Assembly (NCBI RefSeq): GCF_001936625.1
Contig: NZ_MSDU01000003.1
Span: 248,001 to 312,000 of the forward strand
From: Domibacillus antri
GTDB taxonomy: Bacteria > Bacillota > Bacilli > Bacillales > Domibacillaceae
Direction: 5' to 3'
DNA: 64,000 bases
Part shown: in pieces, positions 32,288 through 41,113 of the stretch
Layout of the letters: each line of letters opens with the position of its first letter
Numbering within the stretch: position 1 is the first letter of the stretch
Notes under the pieces: generated by a model
The model's database searches: none
What the model was told of the DNA's origin: nothing
What the model saw: only the letters and a program-made list of their open reading frames with translations
Made by a program: the position numbers and the translations under genes

Positions 32288-35200
32288 TTAATCAGCAGAA
32301 GTAATTTGAACCGCTGCGGATGGAGCAGAAGTTGTTCCAGAGATTGCTTTAAGTTCAACTTTCAATAATGCACCTGGTTTTGTTGCACCTACTGTCCAAG
32401 GAGTTCCTCCAGTCAATGTTACAAGCTGCCATTCACTCCATGTATTAGCAGATGTTTCAGCTCTCCACAAGTATGTTCCAGCAGCCAAATTACCATCACC
32501 TTGTGTAAGGACATCAGTAGATTGAGTATAAGTTCCTGTACCCACTGTGATAGCAGTACTTGCTGCAAGATCAATTGTTTGAACTGCACCAGCTAAAGTA
32601 GTAGAAGTAGCTTTAACACGTACTTTAAAGTCTTTAGTAGCGTCAAGAGAAGCTAAAACAGGAGCTCCCAAAGTTGCATCAGCTGAGCTAAAAGTAGTCC
32701 ATGTAGCGCCACCGTCAACACTGTACTCTTGAGTAGTCAATGTTCCGGTTGTACCGCCAGTAGCTACATTTAAAGTAGTTGTTGGTGCTACTGGACCTGC
32801 AAGTACATCAATTGTCTGTACTGCACCAGCTGGAGCACTAGCTGTAGCTTTAACGCGTACTTTAAAGTCTTTAGTAGCATCAAGAGAAGCTAAAACAGAA
32901 GCTCCCAAAGTTTCATTAGCTGAGCCAAAAGTAGTCCATGTAGTGCCACCGTCAACACTGTACTCTTGAGTCGTCAATGTTCCAGCTGTAACACCAGTAG
33001 CCACATTTAAAGTAGCTGCAGTTACTGCTGGAACCGTAACTGCGATAGATTTATATTCTGTTGTGCTTGCAGCAAGAACATTGTCTGCTGTATCAGAAAT
33101 GCTACCAACAAGTTTCACAACAAATGTATCTGTCATATTTGCAGCTCCAGCTTGCTTAACTTCAAGAGCCACAGTATTCCCACCAGAAATAGTAAGGTCT
33201 TTAACTTCATATCCTGATACTTGGAAATCATCGATTGAAACAGTTGATACTTTAAGAGCTTCAGTAAATGCCACTTCAATTGTATCAACGATTCCATCTT
33301 GACCAACGTTGCCATTTGCAAGTTTATTATCTTTGACAACTACATTGTCAACTGCCGGTGATCCAGTCTTATCAACCGCTGGAGCAACACCGTCTTTAGC
33401 TGCTGCCACAAGAGATGTGCTAACATCCAAGCCGCCATCATACAATGTTTTTGAAGCTGTGATTGCTTTAGTAGCAATTGCTGGAGTTGCAGCAGTAGCC
33501 CATTTATCAACTTCAGCAACTTTCAATGTCACCAATGCACCGTAGCTTCCATCAGATAATGTTTTGTTTTCAAATGTAGCAAATTCAACATTTTTTGCAT
33601 TCACTGTGAAGTCGGCAGCTACAATTGATTTCAATGGTGTGTCTACTTCAAATTGTACTGTGCGTGTATCTGTTGTTTTTGCTGATCCAGTAATAACATC
33701 AGCAGCACCGAGATTTCCTGCCGGAGCAAAACCAACTAATGTAAATGTATTTGAATTATTGCCCGCTACATCCTTCACTTGTCCAACTACTAGACCGCTA
33801 ATAGATGAACTAATATCAGTTCCAGCAGAGTCTTTCACTGTTGTAGGAAGTTTGATCGTTACGCTTGTATTATTACCACCTAAAGAAACTGTTGCATCAG
33901 TTGGTAATGCTAATTCTTTAGTATCAGAAGCATAGCGCAATGTATATTTCGACTTATCTAGTGCAGTAGTACCGTCAACTGGCTCATTAAAGAATACTGT
34001 GACAGTTCTGTCAGTTGTATTGTAGATACCAGTTGTTGACACTGTTGGACCAGTCACATCAGTCGCTGTAAATGTATTTGTGTACTTAAGCATTTCGTTT
34101 GGAACAACAGCTTTGTCTTTAAGACCTGTTACTTCCAACTTGTATTGTGCGCCTTCTTTAAGTGCTGAAGTAAAGTTAATTGTTAGCTTTTTATCTTTAT
34201 CTGTGTAGCCACTTATTGTAAAGTCAACAGCTTTTCCATCTTTGTCAGTTACTTTGAAGTTACCACGCACATCTGCACCTGTTACTTCTTCACTTAAAGT
34301 AATTTCAGCTTTCTTAGTATCAATATATTTGAATCCTGTAACAGCTGGTTTTACAGTATCTACTGCTACTGGAGCTGTTACTTGAAGTACAGCTGAATTT
34401 TTATTACTAAAGTTATCTTTCGCTGCTTCTTTTGACACTAAGAACGTAGCTGTTCCAGCTGGGATTGGATTAGAGAATGCTACTGTGAATTGTGTGCCAT
34501 TACTTCCAGCAACAGGCGTTACAGTGCTTGCTTTATACGCTGCTGTTTCAGCTGTATGATAAACGTTTGTTCCTAAAGTAGCTGCATCGATTTGCTCGCT
34601 AAATGTAAGTACAACCTCAGTTTGTGTTTTTGCTTCTGCCGATACTAGCGTTGGTGCAGTTGTATCAGCTGCAACAGTGAATTTCACATCTGATTTAGCG
34701 AGTTTTAGACCTGCGTAGTCACGAACTGTGTCACCAGTATTTGTATTAACAGTGATCGTGTGCTCACCATTTTCCAATGTACCAGTAGTAAGGATTACAG
34801 AGTTTGTTGCATCATCATAACTTTTGACAGTTGCAGAGTATTTACCGCCATCGATCAAGAATCCTGTACCTTGAACAGGCTCACTGAAGAATACTTGAAC
34901 TTCGTTAGGAGCAATTTGTTTCGCACTAACGACAGTAGGAATTGTCAAGTCAAGGAATGTGACATCTACTTTGTAGTCAGACACTTTTACGCCATCAGCA
35001 TTTTTGACATCTTTAACAGCAACTTCTTTTACATCTTGGTTAGTATTTGCGGATGCCAATGTAACTGTTACAGATTTACCATCTTCATTTAATTTAACGA
35101 CATCTCCACCAGCCAATGCAGTTTTATTGAATTGGTAGTTAGCCTTATCTTCTGCTGAAGTTTTGTCCACAGTTTGATTAAACGTTACTGTGAATTGTTT

Positions 35201-36139
35201 AAGGTTAAGCGCTGTTACACTTGTAACTTCAGGAGTAGGAGCTACATAACCAGGTACTGTTACGTTTTCAACCGTTTCACCTTTGTAAGAAACAAGTGAA
35301 TATGTTTGGCCTGGAGTTTGTGTAGATGTTGTCAATACAACAGTTGTTTTTGTGCCAGCTGCCGCTGCTGCTGTTTTGATTTCCGCTTTAAGTACTTGTA
35401 ATCCGTTATTGAATTTGAAGTCAGCCGCAGATACTGCTGTTACTTCTCCATCAAGAACAACCTCCATTGTAGTCTCGTTCACAGCTTTAATGCTCTCAAC
35501 TGTTGCAACAGGCGTTGCTGGAACTTCAGTACCTGGCAGAAGATCTTTACCACGGTACATGAACAATGCAAATTGGCCGCGTGTTACGTCTTGAGTCGCG
35601 CCGAACAAGTCACCTGTAATACCAAGCGTGATGTTGTTGTTCAAAAGAGCGTCAACGTATGGATCAAATGTGCTGTTCACATCTGTAAATTCGTTTTTCG
35701 TGTCGCCTGCTTCAAGACCGTAAGCAAGAGTGACAACTTTCGCCATTTCTACACGTGTAATGTTAGCATTCGGCTCGAATTTTGTTGCAGATTTACCGTT
35801 GATGATCCCTTTAGCGTAAAGAGCGTTAACCGCATTTTTTACGCGGCTGTTCAGGTCCGTGAAAGAAGACTCTGGAGCATCAGATACGTCAAGTTTAAGA
35901 GCGTTTGCGATCATAACCGCCGCGTCACCGCGTGTGATTGTGTTATTCGTTCCGAATGTCGTTTCAGATGTACCTTTCGCGATGTTGTTTTCCACAAGAT
36001 AGTTAACAGCATCTTTGTATGTGCTGCTTACATCTGAGAAATCCGATGCTGCGAATGCAGGTGTTACTGCAGATGCAACAAGGGTAGCCGTTGCTGCTGT
36101 CGCAACAAATTTACGATAAGACTTTGGTTGGTAAGCCAT
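32288..36139 (-). CDS. S-layer protein with three SLH and multiple Ig-like domains
   Basis: 1283 residues. The N-terminus AYQPKSYRKFVATAATATLV and a cleavage site after AFA are typical of Bacillus S-layer precursors. Three SLH domains (about 32-82, 92-142, 150-200) carry ITRGDAAVMI, ITRVEMAKVV and VTRGQFALFM. About nine Ig-like modules of SbsA/Big_5 type follow (recurring VTFNQTVDKTS, VFFSEPVQGT, LTFSEQIDAA, VFFNEPVDGT patterns), then a tandem pair of 79-residue repeats and a C-terminal beta domain. Low-Cys, Thr/Val/Ala/Lys-rich composition, strong promoter, long leader and GGGAGG ribosome binding site all point to a highly expressed surface-array subunit. Anchoring should depend on the CsaB pathway encoded 4 kb away. 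Confidence 0.9.
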   Translation of the reverse strand: MAYQPKSYRKFVATAATATLVASAVTPAFAASDFSDVSSTYKDAVNYLVENNIAKGTSETTFGTNNTITRGDAAVMIANALKLDVSDAPESSFTDLNSRVKNAVNALYAKGIINGKSATKFEPNANITRVEMAKVVTLAYGLEAGDTKNEFTDVNSTFDPYVDALLNNNITLGITGDLFGATQDVTRGQFALFMYRGKDLLPGTEVPATPVATVESIKAVNETTMEVVLDGEVTAVSAADFKFNNGLQVLKAEIKTAAAAAGTKTTVVLTTSTQTPGQTYSLVSYKGETVENVTVPGYVAPTPEVTSVTALNLKQFTVTFNQTVDKTSAEDKANYQFNKTALAGGDVVKLNEDGKSVTVTLASANTNQDVKEVAVKDVKNADGVKVSDYKVDVTFLDLTIPTVVSAKQIAPNEVQVFFSEPVQGTGFLIDGGKYSATVKSYDDATNSVILTTGTLENGEHTITVNTNTGDTVRDYAGLKLAKSDVKFTVAADTTAPTLVSAEAKTQTEVVLTFSEQIDAATLGTNVYHTAETAAYKASTVTPVAGSNGTQFTVAFSNPIPAGTATFLVSKEAAKDNFSNKNSAVLQVTAPVAVDTVKPAVTGFKYIDTKKAEITLSEEVTGADVRGNFKVTDKDGKAVDFTISGYTDKDKKLTINFTSALKEGAQYKLEVTGLKDKAVVPNEMLKYTNTFTATDVTGPTVSTTGIYNTTDRTVTVFFNEPVDGTTALDKSKYTLRYASDTKELALPTDATVSLGGNNTSVTIKLPTTVKDSAGTDISSSISGLVVGQVKDVAGNNSNTFTLVGFAPAGNLGAADVITGSAKTTDTRTVQFEVDTPLKSIVAADFTVNAKNVEFATFENKTLSDGSYGALVTLKVAEVDKWATAATPAIATKAITASKTLYDGGLDVSTSLVAAAKDGVAPAVDKTGSPAVDNVVVKDNKLANGNVGQDGIVDTIEVAFTEALKVSTVSIDDFQVSGYEVKDLTISGGNTVALEVKQAGAANMTDTFVVKLVGSISDTADNVLAASTTEYKSIAVTVPAVTAATLNVATGVTAGTLTTQEYSVDGGTTWTTFGSANETLGASVLASLDATKDFKVRVKATASAPAGAVQTIDVLAGPVAPTTTLNVATGGTTGTLTTQEYSVDGGATWTTFSSADATLGAPVLASLDATKDFKVRVKATSTTLAGAVQTIDLAASTAITVGTGTYTQSTDVLTQGDGNLAAGTYLWRAETSANTWSEWQLVTLTGGTPWTVGATKPGALLKVELKAISGTTSAPSAAVQITSAD
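32545..33019 (-). repeat. Tandem 237-bp duplication inside the S-layer gene
   Basis: Two in-frame copies offset by 237 bp encode 79-residue modules with LTTQEYSVDGG.TWTTF, and VLASLDATKDFKVRVKAT shared word for word. The high nucleotide identity suggests a recent duplication or ongoing homogenisation. Confidence 0.8.
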
Positions 36140-36301
36140 GTAATAGTTCCTCCCGTTTTGTAAAGGTTTTTTATTTATGAAATCGGCCAGCTGAGCCAGC
36201 CGTTCCTTACAACATGATGCGCGAGTCCCTGGCTGTATTTCTCAATGAATGAAACGTTATGTAAGACATGGAGAATTTATCAGGATTGCAACTCAAGTAA
36301 T

Positions 36302-36329
36302 ATTCTATCAAACATGGGCTTTTTTTCAA
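36302..36329 (-). promoter_or_regulatory. SigA-type promoter of the S-layer gene with a long leader
   Basis: TTGAAA (36324-36329) and TAGAAT (36302-36307) are 16 bp apart on the minus strand, giving a 5' leader of about 155 bases before the GGGAGG at the start codon. Long leaders are usual for S-layer mRNAs and can lengthen mRNA life. The leader carries a GC-rich patch (36183-36205). Confidence 0.65.
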
Positions 36330-36762
36330 CCGTTATTTATATATTTCCATAAATTATCGAAAACGTAATGTTTGTCATGTTTATGAAAAGATATTGAAAC
36401 TTAGTTGAGATTTAACGTGGTAATGAAAGCCTTTTGTTTAATAGCCAATTCATTATATACCATATACTAGACAAAATTAAAGGTTTTTCCTCATCTATTT
36501 TGTCATAATTGTCATGAACGGCGGAAATATAGAGGCTGGTCCCGTTCTTACAAGATGAATTTTTTGTATCATTCGTAACAAAAAATCCGGCTTTAGGCAT
36601 ATATACCATGAATCTATTAATATATCGGCATAATCTTTGTAATGTTTAGCATTTCTGTGAATATTACATCATTTTTTTTGCGGCCGCTGATGAGCCCTCA
36701 CTCTAACCAATGTATGCGCCCGTTGCCGATGTATTCATGAATGATTTTTTCTTCAAGGCATT
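36330..36762. other. AT-rich intergenic region, no gene supported
   Basis: It lies between the S-layer promoter and the terminator of the glycosyltransferase operon. A 65-codon minus-strand frame (36412-36609) has no ribosome binding site or recognisable content and is not called. The sequence is AT-rich, with one CGGCCGC patch at 36681. Confidence 0.5.
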
Positions 36763-36800
36763 AAAAAAATCGCGCTCCGAATTATCGGGACGCGATTTTT
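36763..36800 (-). terminator. Terminator overlapping the end of the glycosyltransferase gene
   Basis: AAAATCGCG / CGCGATTTTTTT hairpin whose left arm encodes the last codons (Lys-Ile-Ala-Ser-Arg) and whose loop holds the stop codon. Confidence 0.8.
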
Positions 36801-37852
36801 GTGTACACTTCTTTTGTTGCGCAGTGGAGCTGGTCTAATGAAAAATGGGCGGATGCGTGATCGTACAGTTTTTCGCCCATGGCTTTGACGTCTGCCTGCA
36901 TGGCTTCCTTAATAGCGGCAGCGAGCGCATCCGGATCGCCGGACGGGATGATCCAGCCGGTTTCGCCCGGTGTGATGAGCTCCCCCACTCCGCCGACATC
37001 GGTTGAGATGAGCGGAATGCGTTCGTTCGCCGCTTCTAAAAGCGCGAGCGGGAAGCTTTCGCTGTAGGAAGCGAGCAGCGCGGCGTCGGATGCGGCGTAT
37101 ATACCGGCAACGTCCTTCCGAAAGCCTAAAAAGTGGACGCAGTCACTCAAGTCTTTTGCTTTTTCCCGCAGTTCGTCTTCCATCGGCCCGTCTCCGACCA
37201 GCAGCAGACTCGGCTTGACTTCAAGCTGGCGCATCGCTTCAAAAACGATGTCGTGCCCTTTGATCGGGTGAAGACGGGCGACCATGGCAATGACGAATGC
37301 CTTTTCGGGCACGGGGAGCGGTACGGCTTCCGCCGGTTCTTCCGTAAAATGAATGCCGTTATACACCGTCTGCACCTTCTCCGGCCGAATGCCGAGCGAG
37401 ACTAAATTTTGCTTAAAGCGGTCGGATACCGCGAAATAATGATCCATTTGCCGGATCGCGTACAGGCTCAATTTGGTGAAAATCGTTCCTTTCACGCCGC
37501 CTTTTACAAAATCAAGCGCCGGATCGCTATGAACGGTGGTCACCCAGCGGATGCCGGTTTTTTTCTTTAAATAGATACCGAACAGATTCGCGCGGGGGCC
37601 GTGCGTATGCAAAATGTCAAACTGCTCCGTTTTAATGAATTGAGCGAGTCTTTTCAAGACGGACAGATCGTAGCGCGATTTTTGCGCGAACAGCTCGGTA
37701 CGGATGCCGGCTTCGCGCGCTTCGGCTGAAAGTGCGCCTTCCTGGAAAACCGCCAGCGTCACTTCCGGCGGTTCAAATTGTTCAAGCAGGGTGATGACGT
37801 GCTTGCGCGAGCCGCCTGTTTCGCCGCCGCTGATTACGTGAAGCACCTTCAT
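36782..37852 (-). CDS. GT4-family glycosyltransferase (GT-B fold)
   Basis: 356 residues from the ATG after GGAGGGACC; it overlaps the TagA stop by 4 bases. The N-terminus KVLHVISGGETGGSRKHV is the acceptor-side Gly-rich loop. The C-terminal half has VARLHPIKGHD, LLVGDGPMEDEL, and SYSESFPLALLEAANERIPL with the E-x7-E motif of GT4 enzymes. It is cytoplasmic and membrane-associated, and probably adds a sugar to the lipid-linked wall polymer started by TagA. It is the last gene of a minus-strand WecC-TagA-GT unit. Confidence 0.88.
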   Translation of the reverse strand: MKVLHVISGGETGGSRKHVITLLEQFEPPEVTLAVFQEGALSAEAREAGIRTELFAQKSRYDLSVLKRLAQFIKTEQFDILHTHGPRANLFGIYLKKKTGIRWVTTVHSDPALDFVKGGVKGTIFTKLSLYAIRQMDHYFAVSDRFKQNLVSLGIRPEKVQTVYNGIHFTEEPAEAVPLPVPEKAFVIAMVARLHPIKGHDIVFEAMRQLEVKPSLLLVGDGPMEDELREKAKDLSDCVHFLGFRKDVAGIYAASDAALLASYSESFPLALLEAANERIPLISTDVGGVGELITPGETGWIIPSGDPDALAAAIKEAMQADVKAMGEKLYDHASAHFSLDQLHCATKEVYTKIASR

Positions 37853-38577
37853 TTTTGGTCCCTCCGCGATGTCAGAATGGCGATGAGAAACTTCGGCAAA
37901 GCCATCTGGCGTTTGATGCGCTTCGGTTCTTTCATAAGGCGGTACAGCCATTCAAGTCCCGCTTTCCGGTACATTTCCGGTGCGCGCTGAACGTTGCCGG
38001 AATACACGTCAAAGCTGCCGCCGACGCCCTGGAACACTTTCACGTCAGGCAGCTTCGGCATGTTTTCGCGAATCCACAGCTCCTGGCGCGGGCTGCCGAG
38101 TGCGGCAAACACGATTTTCGCGCCGGACTGGCGGATTTTATCGAGCAGCGCGTCCTGATCTTTTACGTAGCCATTTTCATATCCGGCTACGTTTAAACCT
38201 GGGATCGCGGCTTCCAGTTTTTCTTTTGCTTTTTTGACCGTTTCTTCTTTGGCACCGTAGAAAAAAACACCGATGTTTTCGGCTGCCGCCATTTCCAAGA
38301 TGCGCCCCATCATATCCACGCCAGTAACGCGTTCCGTCAATTCGCCTTTTTTCAGCTTGGAGGCGATAATCATGCCGACACCGTCCGCGATCTGGTACGT
38401 GGAGCTGTTAATTAACTCTTTGACGAGCGGATCACGCTGGGCGGTCATCACCTTTTCCGGGTTGACGGCGATAACCGTGGACTGTTCGCCGGCCTGAATG
38501 CGTGTTTTCATGTCTTGAATAATTTGATCATACGTGAGCGGCGATACCGACACACCTAAATATTGTTCTTTTTTCAC
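37849..38577 (-). CDS. tagA: TagA/WecG family N-acetylmannosaminyltransferase
   Basis: 242 residues from the GTG 7 nt after AAAGGTGAG. Conserved WecG/TagA/CpsF (GT26) features: VIAVNPEKVMTA, YQIADGVGMI with the catalytic-type Asp, ERVTGVDMM, VFFYGAKEETVKKAKEKL, and FAALGSPRQELWI, VFQGVGGSFDVYSG and EWLYRLMKEPKRI near the end. The enzyme adds ManNAc to undecaprenyl-PP-GlcNAc in wall teichoic acid and in the SLH-binding secondary polymer. It is coupled to the next glycosyltransferase. Given CsaB next door, the SCWP role is the more likely one (inference). Confidence 0.9.
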   Translation of the reverse strand: MKKEQYLGVSVSPLTYDQIIQDMKTRIQAGEQSTVIAVNPEKVMTAQRDPLVKELINSSTYQIADGVGMIIASKLKKGELTERVTGVDMMGRILEMAAAENIGVFFYGAKEETVKKAKEKLEAAIPGLNVAGYENGYVKDQDALLDKIRQSGAKIVFAALGSPRQELWIRENMPKLPDVKVFQGVGGSFDVYSGNVQRAPEMYRKAGLEWLYRLMKEPKRIKRQMALPKFLIAILTSRRDQK

Positions 38578-38602
38578 CGTTACTCTCACCTTTTATTCTA
38601 TA

Positions 38603-39871
38603 TTAAGATAATCTGCGGAGGTCGCCGATTTTGTGTACCGTCAGGCCGCTTCCGCTTTGCAGTCCTGTGCAGTTTTTCGTATCAAATATAACCGGACGGT
38701 CCATTTTTGCCGCTAATGTTTCCTGATCCAGTTCTTTAAATTCATTATGGTCCGCAAGCACGACGATTAAATGCGCGCCTGTGACCGCTTCTTCAAAGGA
38801 AGCGAGCGGGAATGATACCTGCTCGTCCCGGACGTGCGGGTCGTGAACACGCACATCAAAACGCGGGTTTTCAATCATTTTTTCGACGATTTCAATGGCC
38901 GGGCTTTCCCGGACGTCATCGATGTTACCTTTATACGTTAAGCCGAACAATGCGACAGCTGGTCTTTCAATGTCGCTTGTCATACGGACGATTTGATCAA
39001 CGACGTAATCCGGCATCGAGTTGTTAATATCACGGGACATTTTAATGATCTGCGCCTCTGCCGGTGCTTTTTCCACGATAAAGTATGGATCAACAGCAAG
39101 GCAGTGTCCGCCGACGCCCGGACCCGGCTGATGCAGGTTTACGCGCGGATGGCGGTTCGCGAGTTCGATGACTTTATGGGCATCTACGCCGAGCACACCG
39201 CAAATTTTCGCCAGTTCGTTGGCAAGCGCGATGTTCACGTCGCGGAATGTATTTTCCATCAGCTTGGACATTTCCGCCGTCACGGCTTCTGTCACTAAAA
39301 TATCGCCGGTGACAACGCGGCGGTAGACGTCCGCTGCTTTTTCAGCGGCTTCCGGCGTCAATCCGCCGACGATCCGCGCATTTTCGACAAGCTCAATCAA
39401 AATGCGGCCCGGCAAAACACGTTCCGGGCAGTGGGCCAGATAAATATCTTTTTCTGGATCAAAGCCTGCTTCTTTGAAAATCGGCGCGACGACATCGTCA
39501 ATGGTTCGCGGCGGGATCGTCGATTCGACAATGACGACATCCCCTTTTTTCACGTGCGGGACAATTTTTTCAACCGCACTGACGACATAATCCACGTTGG
39601 CAGTATGATCTGCATGAACGGGCGTCGGCACCGCGATGATAAACGCATCCGCTGCTTCCGGCTCCAGCGAAGCGCGCAGTTTGCCGGATTCAACCGCTTC
39701 TTTCACGACTTCCGGCAGTCCGTTTTCTTCTATTATAATTTCACCTTTGTTTAACAGCTCAATGACTTTTTCATTTACATCCACTCCGACGACATCATAG
39801 CCGGCGCGGGCAAAGACGGCCGCAGTTGGCAGGCCGATATATCCTAATCCAATAATACAAATTTTTTGCAT
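38603..39871 (-). CDS. wecC: UDP-N-acetyl-D-mannosamine dehydrogenase (WecC-like)
   Basis: 422 residues from the ATG at 39871 that puts the Rossmann motif ICIIGLGYIGLPTA at the N-terminus. The PTPV segment, VESTIPPRT, LAHCPERVLPG, KLMENTFRDVNIALANE, and GPGVGGHCLAVDPYF with the catalytic Cys are those of UDP-sugar 6-dehydrogenases, and closest by eye to WecC rather than to UDP-glucose dehydrogenases. It oxidises UDP-ManNAc to UDP-ManNAcA using two NAD+. No UDP-GlcNAc 2-epimerase gene is in the window, so the substrate must be made elsewhere. It heads the minus-strand unit and diverges from csaB. Confidence 0.87.
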   Translation of the reverse strand: MQKICIIGLGYIGLPTAAVFARAGYDVVGVDVNEKVIELLNKGEIIIEENGLPEVVKEAVESGKLRASLEPEAADAFIIAVPTPVHADHTANVDYVVSAVEKIVPHVKKGDVVIVESTIPPRTIDDVVAPIFKEAGFDPEKDIYLAHCPERVLPGRILIELVENARIVGGLTPEAAEKAADVYRRVVTGDILVTEAVTAEMSKLMENTFRDVNIALANELAKICGVLGVDAHKVIELANRHPRVNLHQPGPGVGGHCLAVDPYFIVEKAPAEAQIIKMSRDINNSMPDYVVDQIVRMTSDIERPAVALFGLTYKGNIDDVRESPAIEIVEKMIENPRFDVRVHDPHVRDEQVSFPLASFEEAVTGAHLIVVLADHNEFKELDQETLAAKMDRPVIFDTKNCTGLQSGSGLTVHKIGDLRRLS

Positions 39872-39994
39872 CTCTAAGGACCCTCTCTTTTCTTCAATAG
39901 CTTTCCATAGTATAGCAAATTCGATTTGAATACGCCACGTTTCGATGATAAAATGAAGGTTGGTTTTGAAGTACAAACTAGGAGGATAACCCGT

Positions 39995-41101
39995 TTGAAA
40001 GTAGTCATTTCCGGTTTTTACGGACTCGGCAACACCGGGGATGAAGCCATCCTTGAGTCGATTGTCGATAATTTACGCTCAGAAGTTCCCGATATTGACA
40101 TAACGGTGTTTTCGCTGTCGCCGGAGCAGACGGCGCGCGAGCACAATGTGAAAACCGTGTACCGCGCGTGGCGGCGTGAGAACAAAGAAAAAATGAAAGC
40201 ACTCCGGAATGCGGATGTATTAATTTCCGGCGGCGGCGGCCTGCTTCAGGATACGTATCCGACGAAATTTTTATTCGGTCCGCTTCCCTATTACTTAATC
40301 ATCGCCATGCTTGCGAAAGTATGCGGCGCCCGCGTGATGTTTTTCTCGCAGGGCATCGGTCCGGTCACGTCCGCATGGGGCAAATTTTTAATGCGGCGTT
40401 TCGCGAACAAAGCGGACTTCATTACGGTTCGTGACCAGTATTCGAAAGATTATTTGGAAAACCTGAAGGTGACGCGCCCGCAAACGGTTGTGACCGCTGA
40501 TATCGTGTTTGCTTTTCAGAAAAAACAGGATGATGCGTGTATGCAAAGTTTGAATTTGACAGGCGGTGAAAAGCTTCTCGCTGTGTCCGTTCGGCCGTGG
40601 TTTGAGCATAATGATTATGAGGATAAGCTGGCTTCAGCGCTTGATGAGCTGATTGAGCAGGATGATGTGACGCCTGTGTTTGTGCCGATGGAAGGACATC
40701 ACGATGTGGATGCGTCCAAGCGTGTGCTGGCAAAGATGCAGAATGCGGAGTCCTGCCATTTGCTTGCGGGGGATTTTTCGCCGAATCAGTATTTGAATTT
40801 TATCGGTGCGTGCGAGGCGACGGTCGGGCTACGTTTGCATTCATTGATTTTCTCGGCGCTGGCAGGTGTGCCGCATGTCGGGATCAGCTACGATAAAAAG
40901 GTGGAGAGTTTGCTGAAGCGGAGCGGGATGTGGGAGTATTCGTTCCGTCTGGAAGAGCTCGACCGGGACAAGCTGGCGGCGAATACGCGTGATGTGCTGA
41001 TGAATCGCGATGCGTTAAGCAGGCAGGTGGCCAAAAATGCGGCAGTTATGCGGCAGGAAGCGCTTGAAAATATTGAATTGCTGAAAAAGCATTTCATGTA
41101 G
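39995..41101 (+). CDS. csaB: CsaB polysaccharide pyruvyltransferase
   Basis: 368 residues starting at TTG 9 nt after AGGAGG. The N-terminus KVVISGFYGLGNTGDEAIL, the LISGGGGLLQD motif and the conserved C-terminal GLRLHSLIFSALAGVPHVGISYDKK identify CsaB. The enzyme transfers pyruvate from PEP to ManNAc of the secondary cell-wall polymer; this ketal is the recognition group for SLH domains. The divergent layout with wecC-tagA and the downstream glycosyltransferase makes this the anchor-synthesis locus for the nine SLH proteins in the window. Confidence 0.95.
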   Translation: MKVVISGFYGLGNTGDEAILESIVDNLRSEVPDIDITVFSLSPEQTAREHNVKTVYRAWRRENKEKMKALRNADVLISGGGGLLQDTYPTKFLFGPLPYYLIIAMLAKVCGARVMFFSQGIGPVTSAWGKFLMRRFANKADFITVRDQYSKDYLENLKVTRPQTVVTADIVFAFQKKQDDACMQSLNLTGGEKLLAVSVRPWFEHNDYEDKLASALDELIEQDDVTPVFVPMEGHHDVDASKRVLAKMQNAESCHLLAGDFSPNQYLNFIGACEATVGLRLHSLIFSALAGVPHVGISYDKKVESLLKRSGMWEYSFRLEELDRDKLAANTRDVLMNRDALSRQVAKNAAVMRQEALENIELLKKHFM

Positions 41102-41113
41102 GAGGTTGTCGGG

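Noticed and set aside
36412-36609. 65-codon minus-strand reading frame in the S-layer upstream region
   Set aside because: No ribosome binding site, no recognisable content, and it lies in AT-rich sequence just upstream of a promoter.
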